Shown here piece after piece: positions 8,599 to 18,618 of a DNA stretch of 64,000 bases. A program made the translations under genes and the position numbers. A model generated the notes under the pieces. The model did not search any database and was not told the origin of the DNA. It saw only the letters and a list, made by a program, of their open reading frames with translations. Origin of the DNA: Luminiphilus syltensis NOR5-1B (GTDB lineage: Bacteria > Pseudomonadota > Gammaproteobacteria > Pseudomonadales > Halieaceae); the NCBI RefSeq assembly GCF_000158175.1, contig NZ_DS999411.1, positions 357,009-421,008 of the forward strand, read 5' to 3'. Position 1 is the stretch's first letter, and every line of letters begins with the position of its first letter.

Positions 8599-8618
8599 CT
8601 CGCATTTGCAACAGTCGC

Positions 8619-9011
8619 TTAGCGCTTGGAGAACTGCGGACGACGTCGAGCTTTGCGCAAACCGACCTTCTTCCGCTCTACAGCGCGCGCGTCCCGGGTG
8701 ACGAAACCCGCTGAACGCAAGGTGGGACGCAATGACTCATCGTAATCCATCAGGGCTCTGGTCAACCCGTGCCGAATGGCGCCGGCCTGACCAAAACTAC
8801 CGCCACCAGCCACCGTCACATTGGCGTCAAACTTATCGACCAGATCAGCGGTCTCAAACGGCTGACGGACAATCATTTGGGCCACTTTTCTGCCGAAGTA
8901 CTGGTCAAGCGGTCGACCATTGACGGTAATCGTACCGTTGCCTGAGGTCAGAAATACCCGCGCGGTTGATGTCTTTCGTCGACCAGTGCCGTAATACTGT
9001 GTTGATGCCAT
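8619..9011 (-). CDS. rpsI: 30S ribosomal protein S9
   Basis: S9 sits in the head of the small subunit, and its C-terminal tail reaches the P-site tRNA. The 130-residue product has [16 protein letters not shown] at the start, the [16 protein letters not shown] segment, and the basic C-terminus ending RPQFSKR, whose final Lys-Arg is the conserved P-site contact. Second gene of the rplM-rpsI operon, 13 bp after rplM, followed by a strong terminator. Confidence 0.98.
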   Translation of the reverse strand: MASTQYYGTGRRKTSTARVFLTSGNGTITVNGRPLDQYFGRKVAQMIVRQPFETADLVDKFDANVTVAGGGSFGQAGAIRHGLTRALMDYDESLRPTLRSAGFVTRDARAVERKKVGLRKARRRPQFSKR

Positions 9012-9024
9012 TTACCAATACTCC

Positions 9025-9453
9025 TTAAATAGCCAGCTGCTGAGGCTGCTGGGCGGTATGCGGGTGCTCGGGACCCGCATACACCTTTAACTTCCTGAAC
9101 ATTGCTCGACCAAGCGGGCTGCGCGGCAGCATGCCCTTAACAGCACGCTGGAGCACGCGCTCGGGAGCGCGATCGATCAACTTTTCGAAGCTGTAGGACT
9201 TGATACCACCCGGATAACCCGAATGGTGGTGATACATCTTGTCGGTGCGCTTGCGGCCAGTGACCCGCACTTTCTCGCAGTTAACCACGACAATGTAGTC
9301 GCCCATGTCCATGTGCGGCGTGTACTCGGGCTTGTGCTTACCCCGCAGCCGGTGAGCGATCTCCGCCGCCAGACGGCCTAGCGTCTTGTCTGCCGCGTCG
9401 ACGATGAACCAATCGTTTTGAACATCGCCTGCTTTGGCGCTGTAGGTTTTCAT
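9025..9453 (-). CDS. rplM: 50S ribosomal protein L13
   Basis: Early-assembling protein of the large subunit. The 142-residue product shows the family signatures [35 protein letters not shown], the YHHSGYPGG loop and [17 protein letters not shown]. Length is exactly that of E. coli L13. Its leader of about 35-40 nt carries a small GC-rich hairpin just before the start; L13 autoregulates its operon in E. coli, but no conserved regulatory structure can be claimed here from sequence alone. Confidence 0.98.
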   Translation of the reverse strand: MKTYSAKAGDVQNDWFIVDAADKTLGRLAAEIAHRLRGKHKPEYTPHMDMGDYIVVVNCEKVRVTGRKRTDKMYHHHSGYPGGIKSYSFEKLIDRAPERVLQRAVKGMLPRSPLGRAMFRKLKVYAGPEHPHTAQQPQQLAI

Positions 9454-9491
9454 GATCTTTGCCCTCGGGGGCCGTACTTAAAGGAGCGCGG

Positions 9492-9520
9492 ATGTTACTG
9501 GAACCCTCCACCCATTTCAA
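9492..9520 (-). promoter_or_regulatory. Predicted sigma-70 promoter of rplM-rpsI
   Basis: TTGAAA (9515-9520) and TAACAT (9492-9497) on the minus strand are exactly 17 nt apart, in the 80-bp gap between zapE and rplM. This gives ribosomal-protein transcription its own start downstream of zapE. Confidence 0.6.
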
Positions 9521-9533
9521 CACTCAATTGCCC

Positions 9534-10628
9534 TTAGGGCCGATGCTCTCTGGCGAGATACTCCTTGGATTGCATCTCCAATAGCCGCGACAGGGTGCGC
9601 TGGAATTCAAACGTCAGCCGCTGTCCCGAATACAGCGCTTCCGGGGATACCTCGGCGGTCAGAATCAGTTTCACATTGCGATCGTAAAACTCATCCACCA
9701 AATTGATAAAACGACGCATGGCATCATCGGCGGCGGAGTCCATTTGCCGCACGCCCTCGATCAGAACCGTTCCGTAAATACGCGCCAATTCGACGAAATC
9801 GCTGGCACTGCGGGGCTTGCGGCAGAGCTCGTCAAAATCAAACCACGCCATTCCCTCTACTTCATGGAGCACTTTCAGCGTTCGGTTATTGATCTCGATC
9901 TCACCGGGACGTCCCTCCGCGCCATTGGCGAGCGCCCGAAAACTATGCTCGAGGGCGGCCTGGGCCGCACTATCGAGCGGCGCATGAAAAATCTCGGCCT
10001 GCTCCAGCGTTCGCAGGCGATAGTCGACTCCGGAATCCACATTGACGATTAAAGTGTGATTTTTTATCAATTCGATGGCAGGCAAAAAGCGCGCGCGCTG
10101 TAAACCGTCCTTGTAAAGCAGATCGGGGGTGATGTTGGAGGTCGCCACCAGCGTGACGCCGCGCTCAAAAAGCGCCTCCATCAGGCCACCCAGCAGCATG
10201 GCGTCAGCGATATCGCTGACGAAGAACTCGTCAAAGCAAATAACAAGCGCCTCTGAGGCCACCCGGTCAGCGATCAGCTCTAGCGGATTCTTTTCGCCCG
10301 CCAACGCGGTGAGATCATGGTGCACCCGCTGCATAAAGCGATGGAAGTGCACCCGGAGCTTTCGCTCAAAGGGCAGGCTGTCGAAAAAGGTATCGACCAG
10401 GTAGGTCTTGCCCCGGCCCACGCCTCCCCAAAAATAAAGCCCCGTTTCTGGAGGGCGCGGTCCGCGGGTTAACCGCCACAATTTACGGGCGATGCCCTGG
10501 TCCGTTGCATCGCGTTCGACCAATCGCTGGTACAGCGCATCGAGATGGGCCACCGCGTTGGCCTGCGCCTCGTCGCGCACAAAGTCGGGTCGTTCGAGGT
10601 CCTGTAAATAGCGCTGCTTGGGGGTCAA
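9534..10628 (-). CDS. zapE: Cell-division ATPase ZapE (AFG1-like)
   Basis: ZapE is an AAA-type ATPase that in E. coli associates with the Z-ring under stress; it belongs to the AFG1/LACE1 family. The 364-residue product has a Walker A motif GGVGRGKT (68-75), a Walker B region around LVICFDEFFVSDIADAM, the sensor segment LVATSNITPDLLYKDGL, and the family C-terminus ALYSG-RL-FEFQRTLSRLLEMQSKEYL. Lies upstream of rplM on the same strand, as in E. coli. Confidence 0.95.
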   Translation of the reverse strand: MTPKQRYLQDLERPDFVRDEAQANAVAHLDALYQRLVERDATDQGIARKLWRLTRGPRPPETGLYFWGGVGRGKTYLVDTFFDSLPFERKLRVHFHRFMQRVHHDLTALAGEKNPLELIADRVASEALVICFDEFFVSDIADAMLLGGLMEALFERGVTLVATSNITPDLLYKDGLQRARFLPAIELIKNHTLIVNVDSGVDYRLRTLEQAEIFHAPLDSAAQAALEHSFRALANGAEGRPGEIEINNRTLKVLHEVEGMAWFDFDELCRKPRSASDFVELARIYGTVLIEGVRQMDSAADDAMRRFINLVDEFYDRNVKLILTAEVSPEALYSGQRLTFEFQRTLSRLLEMQSKEYLAREHRP

Positions 10629-10805
10629 AGCTCGTTATCCGGTCTCTGTGTCAGTCGATGTACGCGCCCGTCATCTCAGCTGATGACTCTCGATCGCGCC
10701 CGCACTCTAGCCGCGGCGTCTTCGCTTCGCAATTGATGTATGACTACGCATCCGCCCGGACAACGGGTTAAACTGCATCCTCAATCATTGTTGCCGGAGT
10801 TTTTA

Positions 10806-11321
10806 ATGGACGTGGAACCTCTTGTAATTGCCGTAGGCGCAATTGCCCTGATACTCGGATTTCTGGCCGGTTGGAGCCTGGGTATGCGCAAGAAAAGCAG
10901 GCGTGCCGAGATTCTCGACCTTCAGCATCGACTTGAGGCTGCGATGGAGGCCAAAGCCGATTATGAAGCACAAGTCACCGAGCACTTTACAACGACGGCG
11001 CAATTGGTGACCCAGATGGCGGATAACTACCGCGCGGTGTACCACCACGTCGCCAACGGCGCCGAACGGCTGTGCGACGGATCGGTGACCCTGGCCCCGC
11101 CTTCGAGCGCTGACGGAGAAAGCCCGGAGATCCCACCAGAGAAAATTGACGTTGCGCAGCCGCTCGACTACGCCCCTCGCAAAGACGACGAGGACGGGCA
11201 ACTATCCGAGCGCTTTGGCCTGGAAAAGCCTGAGCACCCGGAGGCTGGAATGCCCAGCGACAGTGATTTCGCATCCGAGGCCGATGACAAGCCGTCGGAT
11301 GAGGACAAACCCAACCCCTGA
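10806..11321 (+). CDS. zapG: Inner-membrane division/envelope protein ZapG (YhcB, DUF1043)
   Basis: YhcB/ZapG is a single-pass inner-membrane protein linked to cell division and envelope synthesis in E. coli. The 171-residue product has one N-terminal membrane helix (about 5-25, LVIAVGAIALILGFLAGWSL), a basic stop-transfer RKKSRR, a coiled-coil stretch (about 33-85), and an acidic, Pro-rich disordered C-terminus. ATG at 10806 with upstream GCCGGAG is chosen; the frame is open further upstream but without a ribosome site. Divergent from zapE, the E. coli arrangement. Ends 11 bp before the convergent NIF3-like gene. Confidence 0.88.
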   Translation: MDVEPLVIAVGAIALILGFLAGWSLGMRKKSRRAEILDLQHRLEAAMEAKADYEAQVTEHFTTTAQLVTQMADNYRAVYHHVANGAERLCDGSVTLAPPSSADGESPEIPPEKIDVAQPLDYAPRKDDEDGQLSERFGLEKPEHPEAGMPSDSDFASEADDKPSDEDKPNP

Positions 11322-11332
11322 GTCAATCGAGG

Positions 11333-12088
11333 CTAGGCGGGGCTGTCGATATCGACAAATTGGTGTTCGAGGTCAAAGGTCCGCGCCAGCCACTCACCCA
11401 CCGCCTGTGCGCCGAAACGTTCAGTCGCGTGGTGGCCTGCAGCGATAAAGCCAATTCCCCGCTCCCGGGCAACATGTACCGTCTGCTCTGAAATTTCGCC
11501 GCTGACGAACAAATCGGCGCCCGCATCCGCTGCGGCGTCGATATAACCCTGGCCACCCCCGGTACACCAGGCCAGCCTATGGACCTCGCGTTCAGCGACC
11601 GACGTTACCGGCCGACCCAACTCGGTGGTGAGCCGATCCACCAGCGACTGCTGCGCACAGGGTCTCGCCAGATTACCAATAAATACGGGGAAGGTAGGAT
11701 CGCCGGGGTCGAGTGGCCCCATGCTGGTAACACCGAGCGCCCTGCCCAAACCCGCGTTGTTGCCGAGCTCAGCATGACAGTCCAGCGGCAGATGATAAGC
11801 CAGCAGGTTGATGTCTGCCTGAAGCAAGGTCCGGATCCGACGCCCTTTCATGCCGGTGATACACGGGTCCTCTGAGCGCCAGAAGTAGCCGTGGTGCACC
11901 AGAATCGCGTCGGCCTGGTATTCCACCGCCGCATCAATCAAGGCCTGACATGCGGTGACGCCACTCACAAGGCGTTCAATCGACTCGCAACCCTCAACCT
12001 GCAACCCATTGGGGCAGTAATCCGCAAAGCGATCGGGGGCAAGCAGCTCACTCAGCGCCTCAACCAACCGATCTCTGGAAACAGACAT
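11333..12088 (-). CDS. NIF3-like dinuclear metal-binding protein (GTP cyclohydrolase I type 2 homologue, YbgI family)
   Basis: NIF3/DUF34 family protein with a di-metal site; its biochemical function is unresolved. The 251-residue product shows YCPNGLQVEG near the start, the metal-binding AILVHHGYFWRSED and LLAYHLPLDCH segments, and near the end GADLFVSGEISEQTVHVARERG and IAAGHHATERFG. These supply the His/Glu ligands typical of the family. ATG at 12088 follows GAGGA; a TTG two codons upstream is less likely. It is divergent from the DegS/AlgW-like protease, a pairing common in Pseudomonas relatives. Confidence 0.92.
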   Translation of the reverse strand: MSVSRDRLVEALSELLAPDRFADYCPNGLQVEGCESIERLVSGVTACQALIDAAVEYQADAILVHHGYFWRSEDPCITGMKGRRIRTLLQADINLLAYHLPLDCHAELGNNAGLGRALGVTSMGPLDPGDPTFPVFIGNLARPCAQQSLVDRLTTELGRPVTSVAEREVHRLAWCTGGGQGYIDAAADAGADLFVSGEISEQTVHVARERGIGFIAAGHHATERFGAQAVGEWLARTFDLEHQFVDIDSPA

Positions 12089-12175
12089 CAGCAAAAATCC
12101 TCATTTAGCGGCATACTCACCTCCAGAATAACGCGGACCGCGTGGTTTACAATGCGGCGGCAGAGGAGACACCCA

Positions 12176-13282
12176 TTGAAAGATGCCATTATCACATTTG
12201 TGTGGCCCGCTATTGCCGGGCTCATGGCTGCTTTGCTTATACTCGACCATTGGGTCCTCGAGGAGCCCCTGCTGGCACCCCACAGCAAGGGCAACTCATC
12301 GGGATACCGGGAGGCCGTTGCTTCGGCGACCCCGTCAGTTGTAAACATTTACACCGCCAAGCTGGTGTCCCAGGGTCGAACCGCGCGACTAAATGACCCG
12401 CTTTTGCGGCGCTTCCCGGAGCCGAGCACCCGCAGGCAGCGGGTTGAGCGCTCGCTCGGCTCCGGCGTCATCATGACCGCCGATGGCCACATTATCACCA
12501 ATAATCACGTGATCGCTGAAGCCGATGCCATACAGGTTCTGCTCGCCGATGGCCGCTCCGCGAATGCAGCCGTCGTCGGTACCGACCCTGCCACCGATCT
12601 CGCTGTACTGAAAATTAATCTACCCGGTCTCAGTCCCATCGAGCTTACCGATTCTGATTCAATTTCTGTCGGCGACGTGGTCCTCGCGATTGGCAACCCC
12701 TATGGGTTCGGTCACTCGGTCAGCCAGGGCATTGTTTCCGGCCTCGGCCGGTACGGTTTGCAGCTATCGGACTACGAGGACTACATCCAAACCGATGCCA
12801 GCATTCACCTCGGCAATTCCGGCGGCGCACTGATTGACAACGCGGGAGGACTCGTCGGGATCAATACGCTGATTTACACCGCGGGGAGTGGATCGGAGGT
12901 TTCGAGCGGCATAGGGATTAACCTGGCCACCCCCAGTAATCTTGCGAGCTTTGTACTGGAGGACATGATTCGCTACGGCCGTGTCATACGCGGCTGGCTG
13001 GGGGTTAGTGTGGAGCTGCTACTGGGGCGCGATGAAACCGGACGCCAGGCTCAGTTTCTGGTGGTATCGTCGCTTTCCGAAGGAGGGCCTGCGGAGCGCG
13101 CCGGCATCCGCCTTGGCGATATCATCGTTTCCATCAATGGTGACCCCGTAACGGACGGTCGTGTCGCCATGCATCGAATTGCGCGACTGCGACCGGGAGA
13201 GCAGGTTGCTGTGGGTATTAAACGCGGCGAGAATGCGTTTGAAATCAGCGCCGTAGTGGGCACCCGGGAGCTGCCGAGCTAA
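12176..13282 (+). CDS. degS: Membrane-anchored periplasmic serine protease DegS/AlgW
   Basis: Site-1 protease that senses misfolded outer-membrane proteins through its PDZ domain and cuts the anti-sigma factor RseA/MucA to release sigma-E. The 368-residue product has an N-terminal membrane anchor (FVWPAIAGLMAALLILDHW) and a trypsin-like domain with catalytic His in TNNHVI, Asp in ATDLAVLK and Ser in HLGNSGGAL (the usual NPGNSGGAL with NP replaced by HL). One PDZ domain follows (about 270-360). TTG at 12176 is preferred because AGAGGAGA precedes it by seven bases and it aligns with the AlgW N-terminus; an ATG at 12152 is the alternative. Its 3' end is 5 bp from hisD. Confidence 0.9.
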   Translation: MKDAIITFVWPAIAGLMAALLILDHWVLEEPLLAPHSKGNSSGYREAVASATPSVVNIYTAKLVSQGRTARLNDPLLRRFPEPSTRRQRVERSLGSGVIMTADGHIITNNHVIAEADAIQVLLADGRSANAAVVGTDPATDLAVLKINLPGLSPIELTDSDSISVGDVVLAIGNPYGFGHSVSQGIVSGLGRYGLQLSDYEDYIQTDASIHLGNSGGALIDNAGGLVGINTLIYTAGSGSEVSSGIGINLATPSNLASFVLEDMIRYGRVIRGWLGVSVELLLGRDETGRQAQFLVVSSLSEGGPAERAGIRLGDIIVSINGDPVTDGRVAMHRIARLRPGEQVAVGIKRGENAFEISAVVGTRELPS

Positions 13283-13287
13283 GCGTC

Positions 13288-14589
13288 TTACTCACCGCGT
13301 AATTCAGCGCTGCGCGCATGAGCAGTCAGGGACTCTCCCCGGGCGAGGACCGAGGCGACTTTGCCGAGCGCCGCCGACCCCTGTTCGGAGCAGTGAATGA
13401 CCGAACTCCGCTTCTGGAAGTCATAGACACCCAACGGCGAGGAGAAGCGCGCCGTATTCGATGTCGGCAGAACGTGATTAGGGCCCGCGCAATAGTCTCC
13501 CAGCGCCTCGGAGGTCATCGGACCGACAAAAATAGCCCCGGCGACATCAATTCGATCAACCAGTTGCTCTGCATCCCGGGTCGCAAGCTCAAGGTGCTCA
13601 GGGCCTATGCGATTCGACAACATAATTGCCGCATCGATGTCTGCAACCTGAATCAGCGCGCCACGATTTCCCAGTGATTCACGAATAATGTCGGCGCGCT
13701 CCATATCCGGTAGCGCCGCCGCTATCGCGGCTTCCACCGCATCCAGATACGCGGCATCGGTGCCAAGAAGGATCGCCTGCGCCTGCTCATCGTGTTCCGC
13801 CTGCGAGAACAGGTCCATGGCCATCCAGGCAGGGTCGACACTGCCATCGGCGATAATCAGAATCTCCGAGGGACCGGCGACCATATCGATACCGACGGCG
13901 CCAAAGACCTGCCGCTTGGCCTCCGCGACAAAGCGATTGCCCGGCCCTACGATTTTGTCGACCCTCGGCACGGTTTCCGTGCCATAGGCCATAGCAGCGA
14001 TCGCCTGGGCACCACCGATCGTCACCACACGACTGACCCCGGCAATGGCTGCGGCCGCCAATACGAGATCATTGAGGTTTCCCTCCGGGGCCGGAACCAC
14101 CAAGGCGATTTCATGAACCCCGGCCACTGTGGCGGGGATCACATTCATCAGTACCGAAGACGGATAACTGGCTTTCCCACCGGGCACATAGACCCCCGCG
14201 CGCGCCAGCGGCGTTACGCGCTGTCCCAGCTGGTTGCCATAGTCGTCAGTAAAAGACCAGCTCGCGGATAACTGGTGCTGGTGATAATCCCGGATACGTT
14301 CCGCGGCCATCTCCAGTGCGTCGCGGTCAATGGGGTCGATTCTGGCCAGTGCCGCCTGAAGGGCCGCTCCGTCCAGAACCAGGTCGTCCATGCGCTCGAC
14401 GGCACGTCGATCAAATTTCCGGGTGTACTCCACCAGAGCCGCATCACCCCGGCTTCGCACCTCGCTGATAATGTCGGCGACGACGCCGACCAGCGTCGGG
14501 TCGCGCTCATCGGCATGGGACGTTAGCGCCTGAAATTGTGCCTCAAACTGAGCGTCATCGGCCTTCAGACGGTTAATCAACCCGCTCAT
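13288..14589 (-). CDS. hisD: Histidinol dehydrogenase
   Basis: Catalyses the last two oxidations of histidine synthesis, L-histidinol to L-histidine, with NAD+ and zinc. The 433-residue product shows the signature [19 protein letters not shown], the [27 protein letters not shown] block (quoted in parts) and [11 protein letters not shown] and GPNHVLPT with Zn-ligand residues. Length is normal. Its start overlaps the hisG stop by 4 bp (ATGA), so the two are coupled. Last gene of the mlaC-ibaG-murA-hisG-hisD run. Confidence 0.97.
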   Translation of the reverse strand: MSGLINRLKADDAQFEAQFQALTSHADERDPTLVGVVADIISEVRSRGDAALVEYTRKFDRRAVERMDDLVLDGAALQAALARIDPIDRDALEMAAERIRDYHQHQLSASWSFTDDYGNQLGQRVTPLARAGVYVPGGKASYPSSVLMNVIPATVAGVHEIALVVPAPEGNLNDLVLAAAAIAGVSRVVTIGGAQAIAAMAYGTETVPRVDKIVGPGNRFVAEAKRQVFGAVGIDMVAGPSEILIIADGSVDPAWMAMDLFSQAEHDEQAQAILLGTDAAYLDAVEAAIAAALPDMERADIIRESLGNRGALIQVADIDAAIMLSNRIGPEHLELATRDAEQLVDRIDVAGAIFVGPMTSEALGDYCAGPNHVLPTSNTARFSSPLGVYDFQKRSSVIHCSEQGSAALGKVASVLARGESLTAHARSAELRGE

Positions 14590-15236
14590 GCCGCGACACC
14601 CTGCTCAACCGCCCCCCGAAGTGCCTTGACCAGGGCGTCGATGCTGGAATGCCGGGTTCGCATGGCCGCCTTGTTAACAACGAGGCGCGAACTCACATCG
14701 GCGATATGCTCGAGCGGCACCATGCCATTGGCCCTCAAGGTGTTACCCGTATCGACAATATCGACAATTTCATCGGCCAGATTCATCAGGGGCGCAAGCT
14801 CCATGGCGCCGTAAAGCTTGATCAGTTCCGCTTGTATACCTTTGTTGGCGTAGTGTCGGCGCGCCAGATTGACGAATTTACTCGCGACCCGCAGCCGGGG
14901 GCGCGAGCGCGGTGCATCGGGAAATCCCGCCGTCATCAACCGACATCGGGATATCCCAAGATCGAGGGGCTCGTAGAGGCCCTCGCTGCCAAACTCGAGC
15001 AGCATATCCTTACCCACAACACCCACATCGGCCGCGCCATGACGCACATAAGTGGGTACGTCCGAGCCCCGCAAGATAACCAGCCTGAGATCGGGCCGGT
15101 TCGTCTCGAAAATGAGCTTGCGACTGCTGTGCACGTCCTCGAGCGGCTCGATACCCGCCGCTGCCAATAACGGCAGCGTCTCCTTCAGAATACGGCCCTT
15201 GGTCAGTGCCATAACCAGCGGTTGCGTCATTGCCAT
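14586..15236 (-). CDS. hisG: ATP phosphoribosyltransferase, short form
   Basis: First, committed step of histidine synthesis: ATP plus PRPP to N1-phosphoribosyl-ATP. The product from ATG 15236 is 216 residues, starting [20 protein letters not shown], after GGAGAACAGC. It carries [24 protein letters not shown] and [16 protein letters not shown], the PRPP-binding stretch. It lacks the C-terminal regulatory domain of the long form, so it belongs to the HisG(S) type that needs the HisZ subunit; no hisZ is in this window. The frame is open farther upstream, but it would run into murA. Confidence 0.96.
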   Translation of the reverse strand: MAMTQPLVMALTKGRILKETLPLLAAAGIEPLEDVHSSRKLIFETNRPDLRLVILRGSDVPTYVRHGAADVGVVGKDMLLEFGSEGLYEPLDLGISRCRLMTAGFPDAPRSRPRLRVASKFVNLARRHYANKGIQAELIKLYGAMELAPLMNLADEIVDIVDTGNTLRANGMVPLEHIADVSSRLVVNKAAMRTRHSSIDALVKALRGAVEQGVAA

Positions 15237-15252
15237 GCTGTTCTCCGCAAGC

Positions 15253-16515
<1,263 letters not shown>

Positions 16516-16752
16516 CTAACCGGCATCCCGCTCTGAGGGAGTCAACGCTTTGATATTGACCGCATGTATCGTGCCCTGGGCAATCACTGGCGCGAGGGGT
16601 GCATACACCCGCTGCTGGCGCGCAACCGGACGCACCCCCTCAAAAGCAGCGGAAACCACAGTTACGGTGTAGTGGCCACCATCCAGGTCGACCCGGACCT
16701 CGCCATCGGGGAAAGCCGTCGCAACCAGTGCCTGTACTTCGTTCGCTTCCAT
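16516..16752 (-). CDS. ibaG: BolA-family protein IbaG (YrbA)
   Basis: Small BolA-like cytoplasmic protein that partners monothiol glutaredoxins in iron-sulfur handling and is linked to acid stress in E. coli. The 78-residue product has the BolA fold: GGHYTVTVVSAAFEGVRPVARQQRVYAPLAPVI (given in shorter parts: GGHYTVTVVSAAFEG and VARQQRVYAPL), with the conserved loop and the ending IHAVNIKALTPSE. It lies between mlaC (2-bp gap) and murA (no gap). Confidence 0.94.
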   Translation of the reverse strand: MEANEVQALVATAFPDGEVRVDLDGGHYTVTVVSAAFEGVRPVARQQRVYAPLAPVIAQGTIHAVNIKALTPSERDAG

Positions 16753-16754
16753 GG

Positions 16755-17459
16755 TCAGGCCTCCTCACCAGCGTCATCGAACGCCACTGTATTCCACGCG
16801 TCGATAACCGCATCAATATCACCGTCCTCCGCCTTGACGGCGGCTTCGAACTGACCACGGTAAATCTCTCCGAGGTTGATGTTCTCGATAATCATATTTC
16901 GCAAGCGCCACTGCCCATCCCGATACTGCCCCATCTGGTATTTGAGGGTGTAAACGCGGCTGTCGTCGGCGCGAACCAGCTGCGTAACCGAGGCGACACG
17001 GACACTGTCCGGGGAAAGCTCCACATCCTTTAGTTCTACGTCGGATCCGCCAAAAGCAAGCAGGCCTTTGCTGTACGTAGTGATCAGGCCGTCTCGAACC
17101 ACACCGGTAAATCGATCGAGTTGTGCCCGCAGGTTTTCCTGACCCGCCTTGTCCAGACTGCGAAAGCGTTCAGAACTCGCGTAGCTGCCCATAATGCCGC
17201 GGGCAAATCCGCGAAAATCGACCACTTTATCGAGTTCAGCACCGACCTCGGCGTAGTAACGCTCAGGATCGGTATCGAAATACTCGGGCGCCTCAGCGAC
17301 TGCCGCCATAATGTGATCGGTCGCCGCTTTGACAACAGCTCCCGGCCCTGGTGCGGCCATCTCTTCGGCCACCAGCAGCGGCGCCAGCGACACGCCTACC
17401 AACATCACGACGCCGCGGATCACGCGCCCGAAGGCAGCGGACATGTTAACTACTCTCAT
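16755..17459 (-). CDS. mlaC: Periplasmic phospholipid-binding protein MlaC (Ttg2D)
   Basis: MlaC shuttles phospholipids across the periplasm between the outer-membrane MlaA complex and the inner-membrane MlaFEDB transporter. The 234-residue product has a signal peptide (about 1-31, ending LLVAEE) and the MlaC/Tol-Tol-Ttg2 domain, with FRGFARGIMGSYAS, VTQLVRADDSRVYTLKYQM and WRLRNMIIENINLGEIYRGQF. Start ATG at 17459 follows GGAGAAAAC. In E. coli and Pseudomonas mlaC is flanked by mlaD/E/F and mlaB. Here it is the first gene of its unit, directly next to ibaG, with none of those genes adjacent. Confidence 0.94.
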   Translation of the reverse strand: MRVVNMSAAFGRVIRGVVMLVGVSLAPLLVAEEMAAPGPGAVVKAATDHIMAAVAEAPEYFDTDPERYYAEVGAELDKVVDFRGFARGIMGSYASSERFRSLDKAGQENLRAQLDRFTGVVRDGLITTYSKGLLAFGGSDVELKDVELSPDSVRVASVTQLVRADDSRVYTLKYQMGQYRDGQWRLRNMIIENINLGEIYRGQFEAAVKAEDGDIDAVIDAWNTVAFDDAGEEA

Positions 17460-17640
17460 TGTTTTCTCCGATTCTTACCAAGGTGGGTTACACTTCGCGG
17501 CAACCCCATCCATGCCGGGCGCGCAGTCACTGCGGGCGGGTTAAAGCGGGCCCCGGGTTGCCAATGATACCCGATCCGCTGACCTGACGCCGACAACAGC
17601 GCCCTGCTTCTGAAGACAACGACCTCACAGCGAAGTTTCC

Positions 17641-18609
17641 ATGCTGCTCAACTTCATCGTCATCACCGTCGGATTGGCCACACTGCTGTGGAGCGCCGAT
17701 CGTTTTGTCGAGGGTTCGGCGACCATCGCTCGCAGCATGGGCATGCCCCCGATACTCATCGGCATGACCATCGTCTCCATCGGCACATCGGCCCCCGAGA
17801 TTCTGGTATCACTGATGGCATCGATCACCGGATCCGGCGATCTGGCGGTTGGCAATGCCTTTGGCTCCAATATCGCCAACATTGGTCTCGTGCTCGGCAT
17901 TACCCTACTGATTTCACCCTTCACGGTGGGCCGAACCACCGCGACCAAGGACCTGCCTCTGCTGCTGCTGACCATTATTACCTGCGGCTTTTTACTGCGC
18001 GATGGCGTCCTCTCACTACTCGACTCGCTGGTATTGACGGTCGGACTGGTTATCTTTTTCGCCCGCCTGTCGGCCCATCTCAAGCACCCGGATATCAACG
18101 ACCAACAACCGGATATTCCGCAACTGCCCCTGGCAAAAGCGTGGTGGCTCTTTTTGATCGGCACAACACTCCTGATCGCCTCCTCCCGCGCGCTGGTGTG
18201 GTCAGCATCCAATATCGCAGCAGCATTTGGCGTATCGGAGCTGGTCATCGGACTGACCATCGTCGCCATTGGTACCAGCCTGCCCGAACTGGCGGCCTCC
18301 GTCGTGAGCGCCCGGCGCGGTCATGCCGATATCGCCATTGGCGCCGTCGTGGGGTCCAATATGTTCAATCTTGTGGTGGTCTTGGCCATACCGGGCTTCT
18401 TCGGTAATTTGACCATCAGCACCGCCGCGCTCGGCCGCGATTTGGGTACGGTTCTGATCAGCACATTATTACTGACCCTGTTCGTGTTTCTGGGCTGGAA
18501 TCGAACCAGCCACAGGGGCCACCTGGGGCGGAGCGCGGGCATCGCTTTTCTGGCACTCTATGCCCTCTACACCGGGTGGCTGTTTGCACAGCCCAATTTA
18601 GGTAGTTGA
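17641..18609 (+). CDS. yrbG: YrbG-type Ca2+/Na+ antiporter (CaCA family)
   Basis: Inner-membrane cation exchanger of the K+-independent CaCA family. The 322-residue product is almost entirely hydrophobic with about ten helices and two inverted alpha-repeats. The repeats are marked by SIGTSAPEILVSL/GNAFGSNIANIGLVLG in the first half and AIGTSLPELAASV/GAVVGSNMFNLVVVL in the second, containing the ion-coordinating Glu and Asn residues. Start is ATG at 17641. In E. coli yrbG sits between mlaF and kdsD; here it is followed by kdsD but preceded by the divergent mlaC. Confidence 0.93.
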   Translation: MLLNFIVITVGLATLLWSADRFVEGSATIARSMGMPPILIGMTIVSIGTSAPEILVSLMASITGSGDLAVGNAFGSNIANIGLVLGITLLISPFTVGRTTATKDLPLLLLTIITCGFLLRDGVLSLLDSLVLTVGLVIFFARLSAHLKHPDINDQQPDIPQLPLAKAWWLFLIGTTLLIASSRALVWSASNIAAAFGVSELVIGLTIVAIGTSLPELAASVVSARRGHADIAIGAVVGSNMFNLVVVLAIPGFFGNLTISTAALGRDLGTVLISTLLLTLFVFLGWNRTSHRGHLGRSAGIAFLALYALYTGWLFAQPNLGS

Positions 18610-18618
18610 GCCACTGTG

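Noticed and set aside
9454-9491. L13-responsive regulatory RNA in the rplM leader
   Set aside because: Only a four-pair GC stem is visible just before the start; too little to claim a ribosomal-protein leader structure.
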